64,000 nucleotides of DNA from Xanthomonas sp. DAR 34887. GTDB lineage: Bacteria > Pseudomonadota > Gammaproteobacteria > Xanthomonadales > Xanthomonadaceae. Position numbers and translations under genes: made by a program. Below are positions 24,315 through 32,934 of this stretch, piece after piece. The DNA lies in contig NZ_CP162490.1 in NCBI RefSeq assembly GCF_041245805.1, positions 1,899,001-1,963,000 of the forward strand, in the 5' to 3' direction. The notes below the pieces were generated by a model. The model ran no database searches and was not told the DNA's origin. It was given only the letters and a program-made list of their open reading frames with translations. Position 1 is the stretch's first letter. Each line of letters starts with the position of its first letter.

Positions 24315-24920
24315 TTAATGGGGCACCAGACCAATCGTCTCCAGCGCCGCCGCATCCCCCGCCAGCGCTGGCGACAGCCAGCAATGACTGCCGACCGGAC
24401 GCAGCCCGAGCGCACCAAACTGGCGCCGGTACCAGCGCGCCTGACGCGGCTGGAATCCCGCATGGTCGCCGTCGAAGTCGTCCTCCATGGCGAAGGTCTC
24501 CAGGAACGCGACCCCGCCGCACAGGTCGGCCAGCCCCGGCAGGCCCTGGCGCAATTCGCGGCTGGGCACGTAGTGCAGCACGTCCGAACACACCAGCAGG
24601 TCCACCGGCGCGCACGGCCGCAGCCAGGCGAAATCGCCGAAGCGGGCCGGGTGCAGGTTGCGCTGGCGGCCGTAGCGCGCCACCGCGTACTCGCTGCTGT
24701 CGAAGCCCAGGTAGCTGAGTTTCGGCCGCAGCTTCAGCAGCGGCGCGCGCCACGCGCCTTCGCCGCAGCCGATGTCGAGCACGCTGCGGATCGGCCGTTC
24801 CAGGTAGTACTCGGCCTGGGCGACGGCGAGGGCGACCTTGCGCGCCAGGCGCGCGTTGCCGCCGATGCCGTCGCGGCGATACCAGCGCTGGAAATAGTCG
24901 GCGTCGTACTGTTTGTCCAT
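24315..24920 (-). CDS. Class I SAM-dependent methyltransferase
   Basis: 201 residues. The SAM-binding motif I is VLDIGCGEGAWRAPLL (about residues 41-56), motif II has YLGFDSSEYAV with the acidic D, and motif III has VDLLVCSDVLHYVPS. The first 25 residues MDKQYDADYFQRWYRRDGIGG give a short cap. Substrate is not predictable. It is upstream of phaZ on the same strand (63-base gap) and divergent from hemJ. Confidence 0.85.
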   Translation of the reverse strand: MDKQYDADYFQRWYRRDGIGGNARLARKVALAVAQAEYYLERPIRSVLDIGCGEGAWRAPLLKLRPKLSYLGFDSSEYAVARYGRQRNLHPARFGDFAWLRPCAPVDLLVCSDVLHYVPSRELRQGLPGLADLCGGVAFLETFAMEDDFDGDHAGFQPRQARWYRRQFGALGLRPVGSHCWLSPALAGDAAALETIGLVPH

Positions 24921-25000
24921 GCGGGGGTCGTGGTCCGTGCGGGCGCGAGGCGAATCGGCGAAAATGGCGTGACATCCTACGCCAGCGCCCCGGAGCCAGC

Positions 25001-25456
25001 ATGCAACTCTATCTGTGGATCAAGTCCCTGCACCTGCTGTTCGTGGTGGCATGGATGGCGTCGGTGTTCTACCTGCCGCGGATCCTGGTCAACATCGCCG
25101 AGAGCGCCGGCCAGCCGGAGGTGCAGGCGCGGCTGGTGTTGATGGGGCGGCGCCTGTACCGCTTCGGCCACATGGTGTTCGGCCTGGCGCTGCTGCTGGG
25201 GTTGACGCTGTGGCTGGGCTACAAGGTGTTGCCGGATTTCCCGACCATGGTCGCGCCCGGCCACAGCGGCTGGCTGCACGCCAAGCTGGGCCTGGTGGCG
25301 CTGATCCTGGCGTATTTCATCTTCAGCGGACGCTGGCTCAAGGGCGTGACGCAGGCGCGCGCATTGCCGTCCTCGCGCGCGCTGCGCCTGTTCAACGAAC
25401 TGCCGGTGCTGGCGTTGCTGGTGGTGATCTGGTTGGTGTTGGCGAAGCCGTTTTGA
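25001..25456 (+). CDS. hemJ: Protoporphyrinogen oxidase HemJ
   Basis: 151 residues with four transmembrane helices. It has the HemJ/UPF0093 layout: YLWIKSLHLLFVVAWMASVFYLPRILVN with the conserved His10-type residue in the first helix, LYRFGHMVFGLALLLG, GWLHAKLGLVALILAYF and the terminal RLFNELPVLALLVVIWLVL. HemJ converts protoporphyrinogen IX to protoporphyrin IX in heme synthesis in bacteria without HemG or HemY. It is divergent from the methyltransferase gene and followed by a GGGATTGGGG repeat. Confidence 0.9.
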   Translation: MQLYLWIKSLHLLFVVAWMASVFYLPRILVNIAESAGQPEVQARLVLMGRRLYRFGHMVFGLALLLGLTLWLGYKVLPDFPTMVAPGHSGWLHAKLGLVALILAYFIFSGRWLKGVTQARALPSSRALRLFNELPVLALLVVIWLVLAKPF

Positions 25457-25459
25457 GCT

Positions 25460-25481
25460 GGGATTGGGGATTGGGGATTGG
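25460..25481. repeat. GGGATTGGGGATT tandem repeat, single arm
   Basis: Three and a half tandem units of GGGATTG directly after the hemJ stop. Related to the inverted-repeat elements at 32808, 34081 and 45097, but here only one arm is visible. Confidence 0.6.
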
Positions 25482-25520
25482 AAAAATCCTGATGGCCGAT
25501 CCTTTCCGGGCCGATAGGCG

Positions 25521-26273
25521 TTAGCGGCTATCGAGCTGTTTCAGTTCGCTGCGGGCCAGGTCGATCCATTGGCGTTGGTCGCGCTGGTAGTAGCGCGGGG
25601 CCAGGCTGGAGCGCTTCAGCACTTCGTTGAGCACTTCGCGCGCGCGTTGCGGCTGGCCCGCGCGCTGCAGCAGTTGCGCGTAGCGCACGCGCGCTTCTTC
25701 GCCGGGGTAGTCGTCGGCGAGCGCGGCGTATTCTTCCAGCGCCGCGTCGGTGTCGCCCAGCGCCTCGGTGGCGCGCGCGTACAGCAGGTGGCCGTCGTGC
25801 GAGCGGAACTGCGGGTTGGCGGCGATCAGCCGGTCCAGCGTGGCTTTCACCTCGGCCGGCCGGTCCAGGCCGAACTGCGCCTTGGCCAGTCCCAGCAACA
25901 GCCCCGGGTCGTCGCGGTGGATGCCGCGCAATCCGCTCTCGAACACCTCGGCGGCCTGCGCGTAGTCGCCGTTGTCCAGGTGCACCTCGGCCAGCTGCCG
26001 GCGGTTGTCCACGGTGTCGGCCAGTTCCAGGCGATTGCCGGCGGTGCGCTTGTCGCGGTTCGGATCGAGCTTGGCGCCGACCTTGCGCAGGTGGCGGCGC
26101 GCGCGCGGATCGTTGCGCCATTCCGGCAGCAGCTCGGCGATCACGTAGATCAGGATTCCCAGATACGAAAAGATCAGCAGGATGAAGATCCAGTACAGCG
26201 GGCGGCCGCTGCGCACCACGTGCACGCAGCAGGCCAGCTGCAAGGCCAGCGACAGCAGGACGACGGGATTCAT
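25521..26273 (-). CDS. Membrane-anchored TPR protein
   Basis: 250 residues. Two N-terminal hydrophobic stretches (NPVVLLSLALQLACCVHVV and LYWIFILLIFSYLGILIYVIAELLPEW) look like a PLDc_N-type anchor. Residues about 75-245 hold tetratricopeptide-like helices: RRQLAEVHLDNGDYAQAAEVFESGL, LLGLAKAQFGLDRPAEVKATLDRL, EEARVRYAQLLQRAGQPQRAREVLNEVL. Such proteins hold protein complexes; a partner is not evident. The ATG at 26273 is used (a TTG at 26279 is also in frame). It lies 24 bases downstream of accA on the same strand. Confidence 0.8.
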   Translation of the reverse strand: MNPVVLLSLALQLACCVHVVRSGRPLYWIFILLIFSYLGILIYVIAELLPEWRNDPRARRHLRKVGAKLDPNRDKRTAGNRLELADTVDNRRQLAEVHLDNGDYAQAAEVFESGLRGIHRDDPGLLLGLAKAQFGLDRPAEVKATLDRLIAANPQFRSHDGHLLYARATEALGDTDAALEEYAALADDYPGEEARVRYAQLLQRAGQPQRAREVLNEVLKRSSLAPRYYQRDQRQWIDLARSELKQLDSR

Positions 26274-26297
26274 GGACAAGGCTTCCTTGTGCTGCGA

Positions 26298-27257
26298 TCA
26301 GGCCGCTTCGTACGCCCCATAGCTGCGCAGGCGCTCGTAGCGCTTCTGCAGTAGTTGTTCGACCGGCAGTTTTTCCAGCGCGTCCAGTTCGTTGAGCAGC
26401 ACCGCCTTCAGGCGCCTGGCCATCTGCGTGGGGTTGCGATGCGCGCCACCGATCGGCTCGCGCACCACCTTGTCGACCAGGCCCAGCGCGGACAGGCGCT
26501 TGGCGGTCAAGCCCAGTTGCTCGGCGGCGTCCTTGGCCTTGCCGGCGTCCTTCCACAGGATCGAGGCGCAGCCTTCCGGCGAGATCACCGAATAGGTGCC
26601 GTATTCCAGCATCAGCGTGCGGTCGCCGACGCCGATCGCCAGCGCGCCGCCGGAGCCGCCTTCGCCGATCACGGTGCAGATCACCGGCACCTTCAGTTCG
26701 GCCATCTCCAGCAGGTTGCGCGCGATCGCCTCGCTCTGCCCGCGTTCTTCCGCGCCGATGCCCGGATAGGCGCCGGGGGTGTCGATGAAGGTCAGCAGCG
26801 GCAGCTTGAAGCGCTCGGCCAGCTTCATCAGCCGCAGCGCCTTGCGGTAGCCCTCCGGACGCGGCATGCCGAAGTTGCGCGCGACCTTGCTCTTGGTATC
26901 GCGGCCCTTCTGGTGGCCGATGATGACCACCGGCCGCCCGTCGATGCGGCCGAGGCCGCCGACGATGGCCTTGTCGTCGGCGTACGCGCGGTCGCCGGCC
27001 AGTTCCTGGAATTCGTCGCAGAACACGTTGATGTAGTCCAGCGTGTACGGACGCTGCGGATGCCGCGCCAGCTGCGAGATCTGCCACGACGACAGGTCGC
27101 GGAAGATCTGCGCGGTGCGCACGCGCAGCTTGTCCTGCAGGGCGCGCACTTCGGTCTCGACATTGACCGCCGGGCCGGTGCTGGCGTTGCGCAGTTCCTG
27201 GATCTTGGCTTCCAGATCGGCGATGGGTTGCTCGAAGTCGAGGTAGTTCGGATTCAT
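26298..27257 (-). CDS. accA: Acetyl-CoA carboxylase carboxyltransferase, alpha subunit
   Basis: 319 residues, the usual length. MNPNYLDFEQPIADLEAKIQELR starts the N-terminal helix typical of AccA, and the crotonase-like core has RDTKSKVARNFGMPRPEGYRKALRLM, LTFIDTPGAYPGIGAEERGQSEAIARNL and VICTVIGEGGSGGALAIGVGD. With AccD it transfers the carboxyl group from carboxybiotin to acetyl-CoA to make malonyl-CoA, the first step of fatty acid synthesis. A -10 candidate (TACACT, 27285-27290) is upstream. Follows dnaE and an unknown lipoprotein in the same direction. Confidence 0.97.
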   Translation of the reverse strand: MNPNYLDFEQPIADLEAKIQELRNASTGPAVNVETEVRALQDKLRVRTAQIFRDLSSWQISQLARHPQRPYTLDYINVFCDEFQELAGDRAYADDKAIVGGLGRIDGRPVVIIGHQKGRDTKSKVARNFGMPRPEGYRKALRLMKLAERFKLPLLTFIDTPGAYPGIGAEERGQSEAIARNLLEMAELKVPVICTVIGEGGSGGALAIGVGDRTLMLEYGTYSVISPEGCASILWKDAGKAKDAAEQLGLTAKRLSALGLVDKVVREPIGGAHRNPTQMARRLKAVLLNELDALEKLPVEQLLQKRYERLRSYGAYEAA

Positions 27258-27284
27258 TGGAAACCGTCGTGAACTAAAGCGGCA

Positions 27285-27290
27285 AGTGTA
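27285..27290 (-). promoter_or_regulatory. accA: -10 candidate of accA
   Basis: TACACT within CGGCTACACT on the minus strand, 27 bases before the ATG. The same extended form precedes ftrA. No clear -35 is seen. Confidence 0.4.
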
Positions 27291-27365
27291 GCCGAACGGC
27301 TGCGGCCGACCCGTACGGGGCCGTGCGGTTGCCGTGGCGCGGGAACGGGGCGGCGCAGCCTGCGA

Positions 27366-28262
27366 TCAGCGACGCGGGCCGGCGGCCGCCGCCGGCGCGG
27401 CGGCGATCAGCGCCGGGCTGCCGAAGGTCTGGCCGAGCTGCAGCACGAAGTCATTGCGCGCCTGGTTCGCCTCGGGGCCAAGATCGGCGCCGAGCGTGGC
27501 GGTGGCGGCGGTGAACTGCAGCATGGCCTGGAAGTAGTCCTTCTGCAGCTGGCGCTGCTGCGCCGGATCGGAGGCGCGCAGGTAGCGCGCGTGGAGCTGG
27601 CGCAGCGGCGCCGCATGCGCCTCGAACGCCGGCGCCAGCGGCGGCAGCGCCGCGGGCGCGATCTCCGACGCGCGTGGCGGCGGCTGCCAGCCCGGTGCGC
27701 GATGCTGCGCGAAATAGCCCGGCTGGCCGCTGACCGCTTCGTAGTAGGCGATGAACTCGGCGGGGCCGAACAGCTTGGACTTGATGTTGCCGCCGCGGTC
27801 GGCGACGTAGGCCACGGTGCGCTCGGGAAACGCCTCGCGCAGCCCGTAGTCCCACTGCTTGCCGATGAACAGCGCATGCCGCGCCTCGAACGGGCCGCGG
27901 ACGGTCACGCCCTGCAGGGTCAGCGTGTCCTCCACCGTGCCGAAGTTCTTCAGCTTGGAGGCGTCGGTGACGTAGATCTCGCGGCCGATCACGTAGTCGG
28001 ACAGGGTCGGGTTGATCAGTCCTCCCTTGCCGCCGGCGTAGACGATGAAGGGCACCTCGCCCAGCGCCGCGGTGCGCAGCCGGTGCGCGCCGGGCGCCAG
28101 GTCGAGCGCGGTCGAAGCGTCCGCGGCCACGTCGTAGGCCTGGTCGTCGACGACGATGCGCAGCGGCGCGGCGGTCGGATTGTCGACCACGAAGCGCTGC
28201 TTTGCTTCGCCGCAGCCGCCGAGCAGCGCGGCGCATGCCAACAGGATCAGGAAACGGGTCAT
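27366..28262 (-). CDS. Lipoprotein of unknown function
   Basis: 298 residues. MTRFLILLACAALLGGCGEAK is a lipoprotein signal with lipobox GGC (Cys17). The mature part starts QRFVVDNPTAAPLRIVVDDQAYDVAADASTALDLAPGAHRLRT, a beta-rich fold that resembles a small carbohydrate/surface module, but I do not recognise a family. The middle part (VAYVADRGGNIKSKLFGPAEFIAYYEAVSGQPGYF) and an Ala-rich helical end (about 230-298) follow. It lies between dnaE and accA on the same strand, 52 bases after dnaE. Probably surface or periplasmic; function unknown. Confidence 0.7.
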   Translation of the reverse strand: MTRFLILLACAALLGGCGEAKQRFVVDNPTAAPLRIVVDDQAYDVAADASTALDLAPGAHRLRTAALGEVPFIVYAGGKGGLINPTLSDYVIGREIYVTDASKLKNFGTVEDTLTLQGVTVRGPFEARHALFIGKQWDYGLREAFPERTVAYVADRGGNIKSKLFGPAEFIAYYEAVSGQPGYFAQHRAPGWQPPPRASEIAPAALPPLAPAFEAHAAPLRQLHARYLRASDPAQQRQLQKDYFQAMLQFTAATATLGADLGPEANQARNDFVLQLGQTFGSPALIAAAPAAAAGPRR

Positions 28263-28314
28263 GGCGCGTGCTCGCTTGCAGGGAGGAGGGCGGCGCTGCG
28301 CGGGCGGCGCAGGC

Positions 28315-31300
28315 TCAGGTCGCCCACGGCGGGTTGTACTTGACCTTCACCGCGCGCACCCCCGGATCGGCGCGCAGCGTATCCAACAGCTGCGGGTCCA
28401 CGCGCACCGAATGGCTGCCGTTGAGGTCGAGCATGCCGGCGACGGCGCCTTGTTCGGATTGCAGCAGCAGGTCCAGGCGCAGCGGGGTCTTGCCGGGGCG
28501 GTGGCGCGCCAGCAGGGCGTCGATGCGCGGCCAGGTGCTGCGCTGGCGCAGGTCCAGGCGCAACGACAGGCGCTGCGCGTAGTGGGTGCAGATCTGCTCG
28601 TAGTCCCAGCACTGGCGGATGCGCATCGCATAGCCGCCGTTGAATTCGTCCTCGCGCACGCCGCCCTTGACGATCAGGATGCGGTCGCGGGTGAGCAGGT
28701 GGCCGAACTCGGCGATGGCGTCGGTGAACGCGCTGCACTCGACCCGGCCGCGGCCGTCCTCGAGCTGCACGAACACCTGGCTGTCGCCCTTGCGCCGCAC
28801 CCCGACCACCTGGCCGGCGAGGATCGCGCTGGTTTCCGGGCGCCAGGCGCGTTTTTCGCCGTCGCCGCCACCACCGCGTCCGCCGCCGGATTGCGCGCAG
28901 ATCTTTTCCAACGCGCTCAGGTCGCAGCCGACCAGCTCGCGCACTTCCTCGCGGTAGGGATCGAACGGGTGGCCGCTGAGGTAGAAGCCCAGCGTCTCGC
29001 GCTCCCCGGTCAGCAGCTGGCCCAGCGGCCATTCCTTGCTTTCCGGCAGGTCCAGGCGCAGCGCCGGGGCGCTGGTGTCGGCGCCGCCGAACAGCGAGTT
29101 CTGCCCGGAGGCGCGCTCGCGCGCCATCTGTTCGGTGGCCTTCATCACCTCCGGCAGCTGCAGCATCAGCGTGGCGCGGTTGCTGCCCAGCCCGTCCATC
29201 GCGCCGGCGTTGATCAGCGCTTCCAGGGTGCGCTTGTTGAGCTTGGCCGATTCCACGCGGGTGCAGAAATCCAGCAGCGAGGCGTATTCGCCGCCGCGCT
29301 CGCGCTCGGCCACGATCGCCTCGCAGGCGCCGCGGCCCACGCCCTTGATCGCGCCCAGGCCGTACTGGATGGTGTCCGGGGTGGCCGCGGCGAACATGTA
29401 GGCCGAGGCGTTGATGCGCGGCGGCAGCACGGTCAGGCCGAGGTTGCGCACCTCGTCGAGGAAGCCGACCACCTTGTCGGTGTTGTCCATGTCCGAGGAC
29501 AGCGTCGCGGCCATGAACTCGGCCGGATAGTGCCGCTTCAGCCACGCGGTCTGGTAGCTGACCAGCGCGTAGGCGGCGGCGTGCGACTTGTTGAAGCCGT
29601 AGCCGGCGAACTTCTCCATCAGGTCGAAGATTTCGTCGGCCTTGGCTTCGCCGACGCCGCCCTTGGCCGCGCCCTCGCGGAAGATCTCGCGGTGCTTGGC
29701 CATCTCGGCCGGCACCTTCTTGCCCATCGCGCGGCGCAACAGGTCGGCGCCGCCCAGCGAGTAGGCGCCGACGATCTGCGCCATCTGCATCACCTGCTCC
29801 TGGTACACCATGATGCCGTAGGTGTCTTTCAGGATCGCTTCGGTGCGCGGATCGGGGTAGACGATCTCCTGCTGGCCGTGCTTGCGCGCGTTGAAGTCCG
29901 GGATCAGGTCCATTGGGCCGGGGCGGTACAGCGACACCAGCGCGATCAGGTCTTCGAAGCGGTCTGGCTTGGCGTCCTTCAGCAGCCGGCGCATGCCCGA
30001 GGATTCGAACTGGAACACCGCGCCGGTGTTGCCCGAGGCGAAGATGCCCTTGTAGGTGGGCGCGTCGTCCAGCGGGATCGCGGTGATGTCCACCGGCGGG
30101 ATGCCGGCGCGCGCATGGCGCACGTTGATCGCCTTCACCGCCCAGTCGATGATGGTCAGCGTGCGCAGGCCGAGGAAGTCGAACTTGACCAGGCCGACCT
30201 GCTCGACGTCGTCCTTGTCGAACTGGGTGACCGGGTTCTTGCCCAGGTTGTCGACGTCGTGTTCGGCGAACAGCGGGCAGAAGTCCGACAGCGGCGTCGG
30301 TGCGATGACCACGCCGCCGGCGTGCTTGCCGGCGTTGCGTGTCAGGTCCTCCAGCTGCCGCGCCAGGTCCATCAGGTCGCGGACGTCGTCCTCGCTCTGG
30401 TAGCGCTGGATCAGCTCCGGCGAGGCCATCTCGCTGTCCTTGCCTTCGCCCATCGCGTCCTTCAGCGTGATGCCGAGGATGTTGGGAATCAGCTTGGCCA
30501 CGCCGTCGACCAGGCCGTACGGGAAGCCGAGCACGCGGCCGCAGTCGCGTACCACCGCCTTGGCCGCCATGGTGCCGTAGGTGATGATCTGGCTGACCCG
30601 GTCGCGGCCGTACTTGCGCGCGACGTAGTCGATGACCTCGTCGCGGCGGTCCATGCAGAAGTCGATGTCGAAGTCGGGCATCGACACGCGTTCGGGGTTG
30701 AGGAAGCGCTCGAACAGCAGGTTGTACGGCAGCGGATCCAGGTCGGTGATCTGCAGCGCCCAGGCCACCAGCGAGCCGGCGCCGGAACCGCGGCCCGGGC
30801 CGATCGGAATGCCCTGGTTCTTGCCCCACTGGATGAAGTCGGCCACGATCAGGAAGTAGCCGGGGAAGCCCATCTTGATGATGGTGTCCAGCTCGAACTC
30901 GAGCCGGTCGGCGTAGTCTTGGCGGGTCTTGCCCGGCGCCAGCGGATTCTTCTCCAGGCGCGCGGCCAGGCCGTCGCGCGATTGGCTGCGGATCCAGCTG
31001 TCCAGCGTCTCGTTGTCGGGCACCGGATACGCGGGCAGGAAGTAGGTGCCCAGTTGCATCTCGATGTTGCAGCGCTGCGCCAGCGCCAGCGTGTTGTCGA
31101 TGGCGTCGGGAATGTCGGCGAACAGCGCGGCCATTTCCTGCGACGACTTCAGGTATTGCTGGTCGCTGTAGTCGCGCGGGCGCTTGGGATCGTCGAGCAC
31201 GCGGCCGGAGGAGATGCACACGCGCGCTTCGTGCGCGGCGAAGTCGCTGGCGTACAGGAAGCGCACGTCGTTGCTGGCGATCACCGGCAGCCCGCGCATG

Positions 31301-31908
31301 CCGGCGGCGTGCAGCGCGAACTGGTTGAACGCTTCCTCGCCGTCGCGGCCGGTGCGGGTCAGTTCCAGGTGCAGGCCGTCGCCGAAGATGCGTTGCCAGT
31401 CGGCCAGTTGCTGCTCGGCCAGATCGTGGCGGCCTTCGCTGGCCAGGCGCCCGGCCAGGCTGTCACGCCCGGCCAGCGCGAACAGATTGTCGCTGCCGGT
31501 CTGCAGCCACTCCGGGCGGATCGCCACGCCGCCTTCGTTGCGGTGGCCTTCCAGCCAGGCGCGGGTCAGCAGCCGCGACAGGCTCAGGTAGCCGTCGCGG
31601 TTGCGGCACAGCACGGTGAGCCGCCACGGCGTCTCGCCGGGGCTGTCGGCGATCAGCAGGTCGGCGCCGGCGATCGGCTTGATGCCCACGCCTTCGGCGG
31701 CCTTGTAGAACTTGACCAGCGCGAACAGGTTGTTCAGGTCGGTGACCGCGAGCGCGGGCAATTCCAGTTCGACCGCACGGCTGAGCAGGTTGGCCTGCTT
31801 GGCCTTCTTCGGGTCGGCCTGATCCGGTTTCTCGGGCACACGGATGGTCGAATCCGCCAGCGAGAACTCGGTGTGGACGTGCAGATGAGCGAAGCGGGAA
31901 GTGGACAT
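28315..31908 (-). CDS. dnaE: DNA polymerase III alpha subunit
   Basis: 1197 residues, near the normal DnaE length. The PHP domain opens the protein (FAHLHVHTEFSLADST), and the polymerase core has PDFDIDFCMDRRDEVIDYVARKYG near 412, with the catalytic Asp pair. Later motifs include the fingers KDAMGEG and YNFNKSHAAAYALVSYQTAWLKRHYP, and the C-terminal OB-fold GQVVGVRRKGDSQVFVQLEDGRGRVE (about 1025-1070). It is the replicative polymerase of the DnaE1 type. It follows rnhB in the same direction after a 238-base gap with no gene. Start ATG at 31908 gives MSTSRFAHLH. Confidence 0.97.
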   Translation of the reverse strand: MSTSRFAHLHVHTEFSLADSTIRVPEKPDQADPKKAKQANLLSRAVELELPALAVTDLNNLFALVKFYKAAEGVGIKPIAGADLLIADSPGETPWRLTVLCRNRDGYLSLSRLLTRAWLEGHRNEGGVAIRPEWLQTGSDNLFALAGRDSLAGRLASEGRHDLAEQQLADWQRIFGDGLHLELTRTGRDGEEAFNQFALHAAGMRGLPVIASNDVRFLYASDFAAHEARVCISSGRVLDDPKRPRDYSDQQYLKSSQEMAALFADIPDAIDNTLALAQRCNIEMQLGTYFLPAYPVPDNETLDSWIRSQSRDGLAARLEKNPLAPGKTRQDYADRLEFELDTIIKMGFPGYFLIVADFIQWGKNQGIPIGPGRGSGAGSLVAWALQITDLDPLPYNLLFERFLNPERVSMPDFDIDFCMDRRDEVIDYVARKYGRDRVSQIITYGTMAAKAVVRDCGRVLGFPYGLVDGVAKLIPNILGITLKDAMGEGKDSEMASPELIQRYQSEDDVRDLMDLARQLEDLTRNAGKHAGGVVIAPTPLSDFCPLFAEHDVDNLGKNPVTQFDKDDVEQVGLVKFDFLGLRTLTIIDWAVKAINVRHARAGIPPVDITAIPLDDAPTYKGIFASGNTGAVFQFESSGMRRLLKDAKPDRFEDLIALVSLYRPGPMDLIPDFNARKHGQQEIVYPDPRTEAILKDTYGIMVYQEQVMQMAQIVGAYSLGGADLLRRAMGKKVPAEMAKHREIFREGAAKGGVGEAKADEIFDLMEKFAGYGFNKSHAAAYALVSYQTAWLKRHYPAEFMAATLSSDMDNTDKVVGFLDEVRNLGLTVLPPRINASAYMFAAATPDTIQYGLGAIKGVGRGACEAIVAERERGGEYASLLDFCTRVESAKLNKRTLEALINAGAMDGLGSNRATLMLQLPEVMKATEQMARERASGQNSLFGGADTSAPALRLDLPESKEWPLGQLLTGERETLGFYLSGHPFDPYREEVRELVGCDLSALEKICAQSGGGRGGGGDGEKRAWRPETSAILAGQVVGVRRKGDSQVFVQLEDGRGRVECSAFTDAIAEFGHLLTRDRILIVKGGVREDEFNGGYAMRIRQCWDYEQICTHYAQRLSLRLDLRQRSTWPRIDALLARHRPGKTPLRLDLLLQSEQGAVAGMLDLNGSHSVRVDPQLLDTLRADPGVRAVKVKYNPPWAT

Positions 31909-32146
31909 GCGGAACCAGGACGATGCCCGGTCAGGTTAGCGGCGGGGGGCGGAGCGAACAAGGCTTGACAGGGCGATGGGCGGCAGCGGGGCTCGCGCCG
32001 CCGATGGACGGACGCTCCTGTTCAGCTGTGCGGGCGTGACCGCGCCGAAGTGCGCCCTCGCTGCCGCGCGACGCCCCGGCCGCTCGCCGCCGGCTGCCCG
32101 GTTCGCGCCGCATGCCGATGGCCGCGCCGGTCGGCGCCGGCGGGGT

Positions 32147-32887
32147 TCATCCGGCGATCAGCAGCGCGCGATCCGCCGCCGTGTCCAGCAAGTCCGCCTC
32201 CTCCTCCTCCTCGCAGGGCACGTCCCAGGCGCCGGACGTCGTGTCCAGCCCGAGCGCACGGCGCACCGGCGCGAAGCTGCGCCGGTGCTGCGGGCATGGG
32301 CCGTGGGCCTGCAGCGCCGCGAGATGCGCCGGCGTGCTGTAGCCCTTGTGCAGGTCGAAGCGGTAGTGCGGGTGCTGCTCGTGCAATTGCCGCATCAGCC
32401 GGTCGCGGGTCACCTTGGCGACGATCGAGGCGGCCATGATCGCGCGGTCGCGCGCGTCGCCGCCGACCAGCGCCTCGGCCGCGCAGGGCAGGCCCTTGGG
32501 GATGCGGTTGCCGTCGATGCGCGCGAACCGGGCGACGTGGGCCACGCCCTCGACCGCGCGGCGCATGCCGAGCATCGTCGCCTGGTAGATGTTGATGCGG
32601 TCGATCTCCTCGTTGTCGATCAGCACCACCGACCATGCCAGCGCGCGCTCGACGATGCGCGCATACAACTGCTCGCGGCGCTCGGCGGTGAGCTGCTTGG
32701 AGTCGTTCAAGCCGTTGATGCGCGGCCGCGCCGGATCGAACACCACTGCGGCGACCGCCACCGGCCCGGCCAGCGGGCCACGCCCGGCTTCGTCGACGCC
32801 GGCGTAGAGCCGGGAATCGGGAGTGGGGAACGGGGAATGGGATAAAAGCGGCTGCTGTGGCGACGGTGGCGGAACGAAGCGCTTCAT
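32147..32887 (-). CDS. rnhB: Ribonuclease HII
   Basis: 246 residues. The RNase HII core starts YAGVDEAGRGPLAGPVAVAAV (Asp32, Glu33 and the GRG motif), with LNDSKQLTAERRE, IVAKVTRDRLM and HPHYRFDLHKGYSTPAHLAAL following. It cleaves RNA in RNA-DNA hybrids and single ribonucleotides in DNA. The start is fixed by ATGA overlap with the lpxB stop. Residues about 15-27 (LSHSPFPTPDSRL) are encoded by the left arm of the inverted-repeat element at 32808-32934. An acidic tail EEEEEADLLDTAADRALLIAG closes the protein. Confidence 0.93.
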   Translation of the reverse strand: MKRFVPPPSPQQPLLSHSPFPTPDSRLYAGVDEAGRGPLAGPVAVAAVVFDPARPRINGLNDSKQLTAERREQLYARIVERALAWSVVLIDNEEIDRINIYQATMLGMRRAVEGVAHVARFARIDGNRIPKGLPCAAEALVGGDARDRAIMAASIVAKVTRDRLMRQLHEQHPHYRFDLHKGYSTPAHLAALQAHGPCPQHRRSFAPVRRALGLDTTSGAWDVPCEEEEEADLLDTAADRALLIAG

Positions 32888-32934
32888 GCCGTTGCTCCTG
32901 ACCGTTCCCCATTCCCCGTTCCCGATTCCCGGCT
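32808..32934. repeat. Inverted-repeat element spanning the lpxB/rnhB junction
   Basis: Left arm 32808-32842 (starts AGCCGGGAATCGGGAGTGGG) and right arm 32905-32934 (ends CCCGATTCCCGGCT) are inverted with a small indel. The element covers the lpxB stop and the rnhB start. It encodes residues of both proteins: the rnhB N-terminal SPFPTPDSRL and the lpxB C-terminal ESRESGTGNGERS. Confidence 0.75.

Noticed and set aside
28156..31968. 1270-residue open frame antisense to dnaE
   Set aside because: Composition is His/Arg/Gln/Ala-biased as in reverse frames of GC-rich genes; no fold or motif, while dnaE is full-length.
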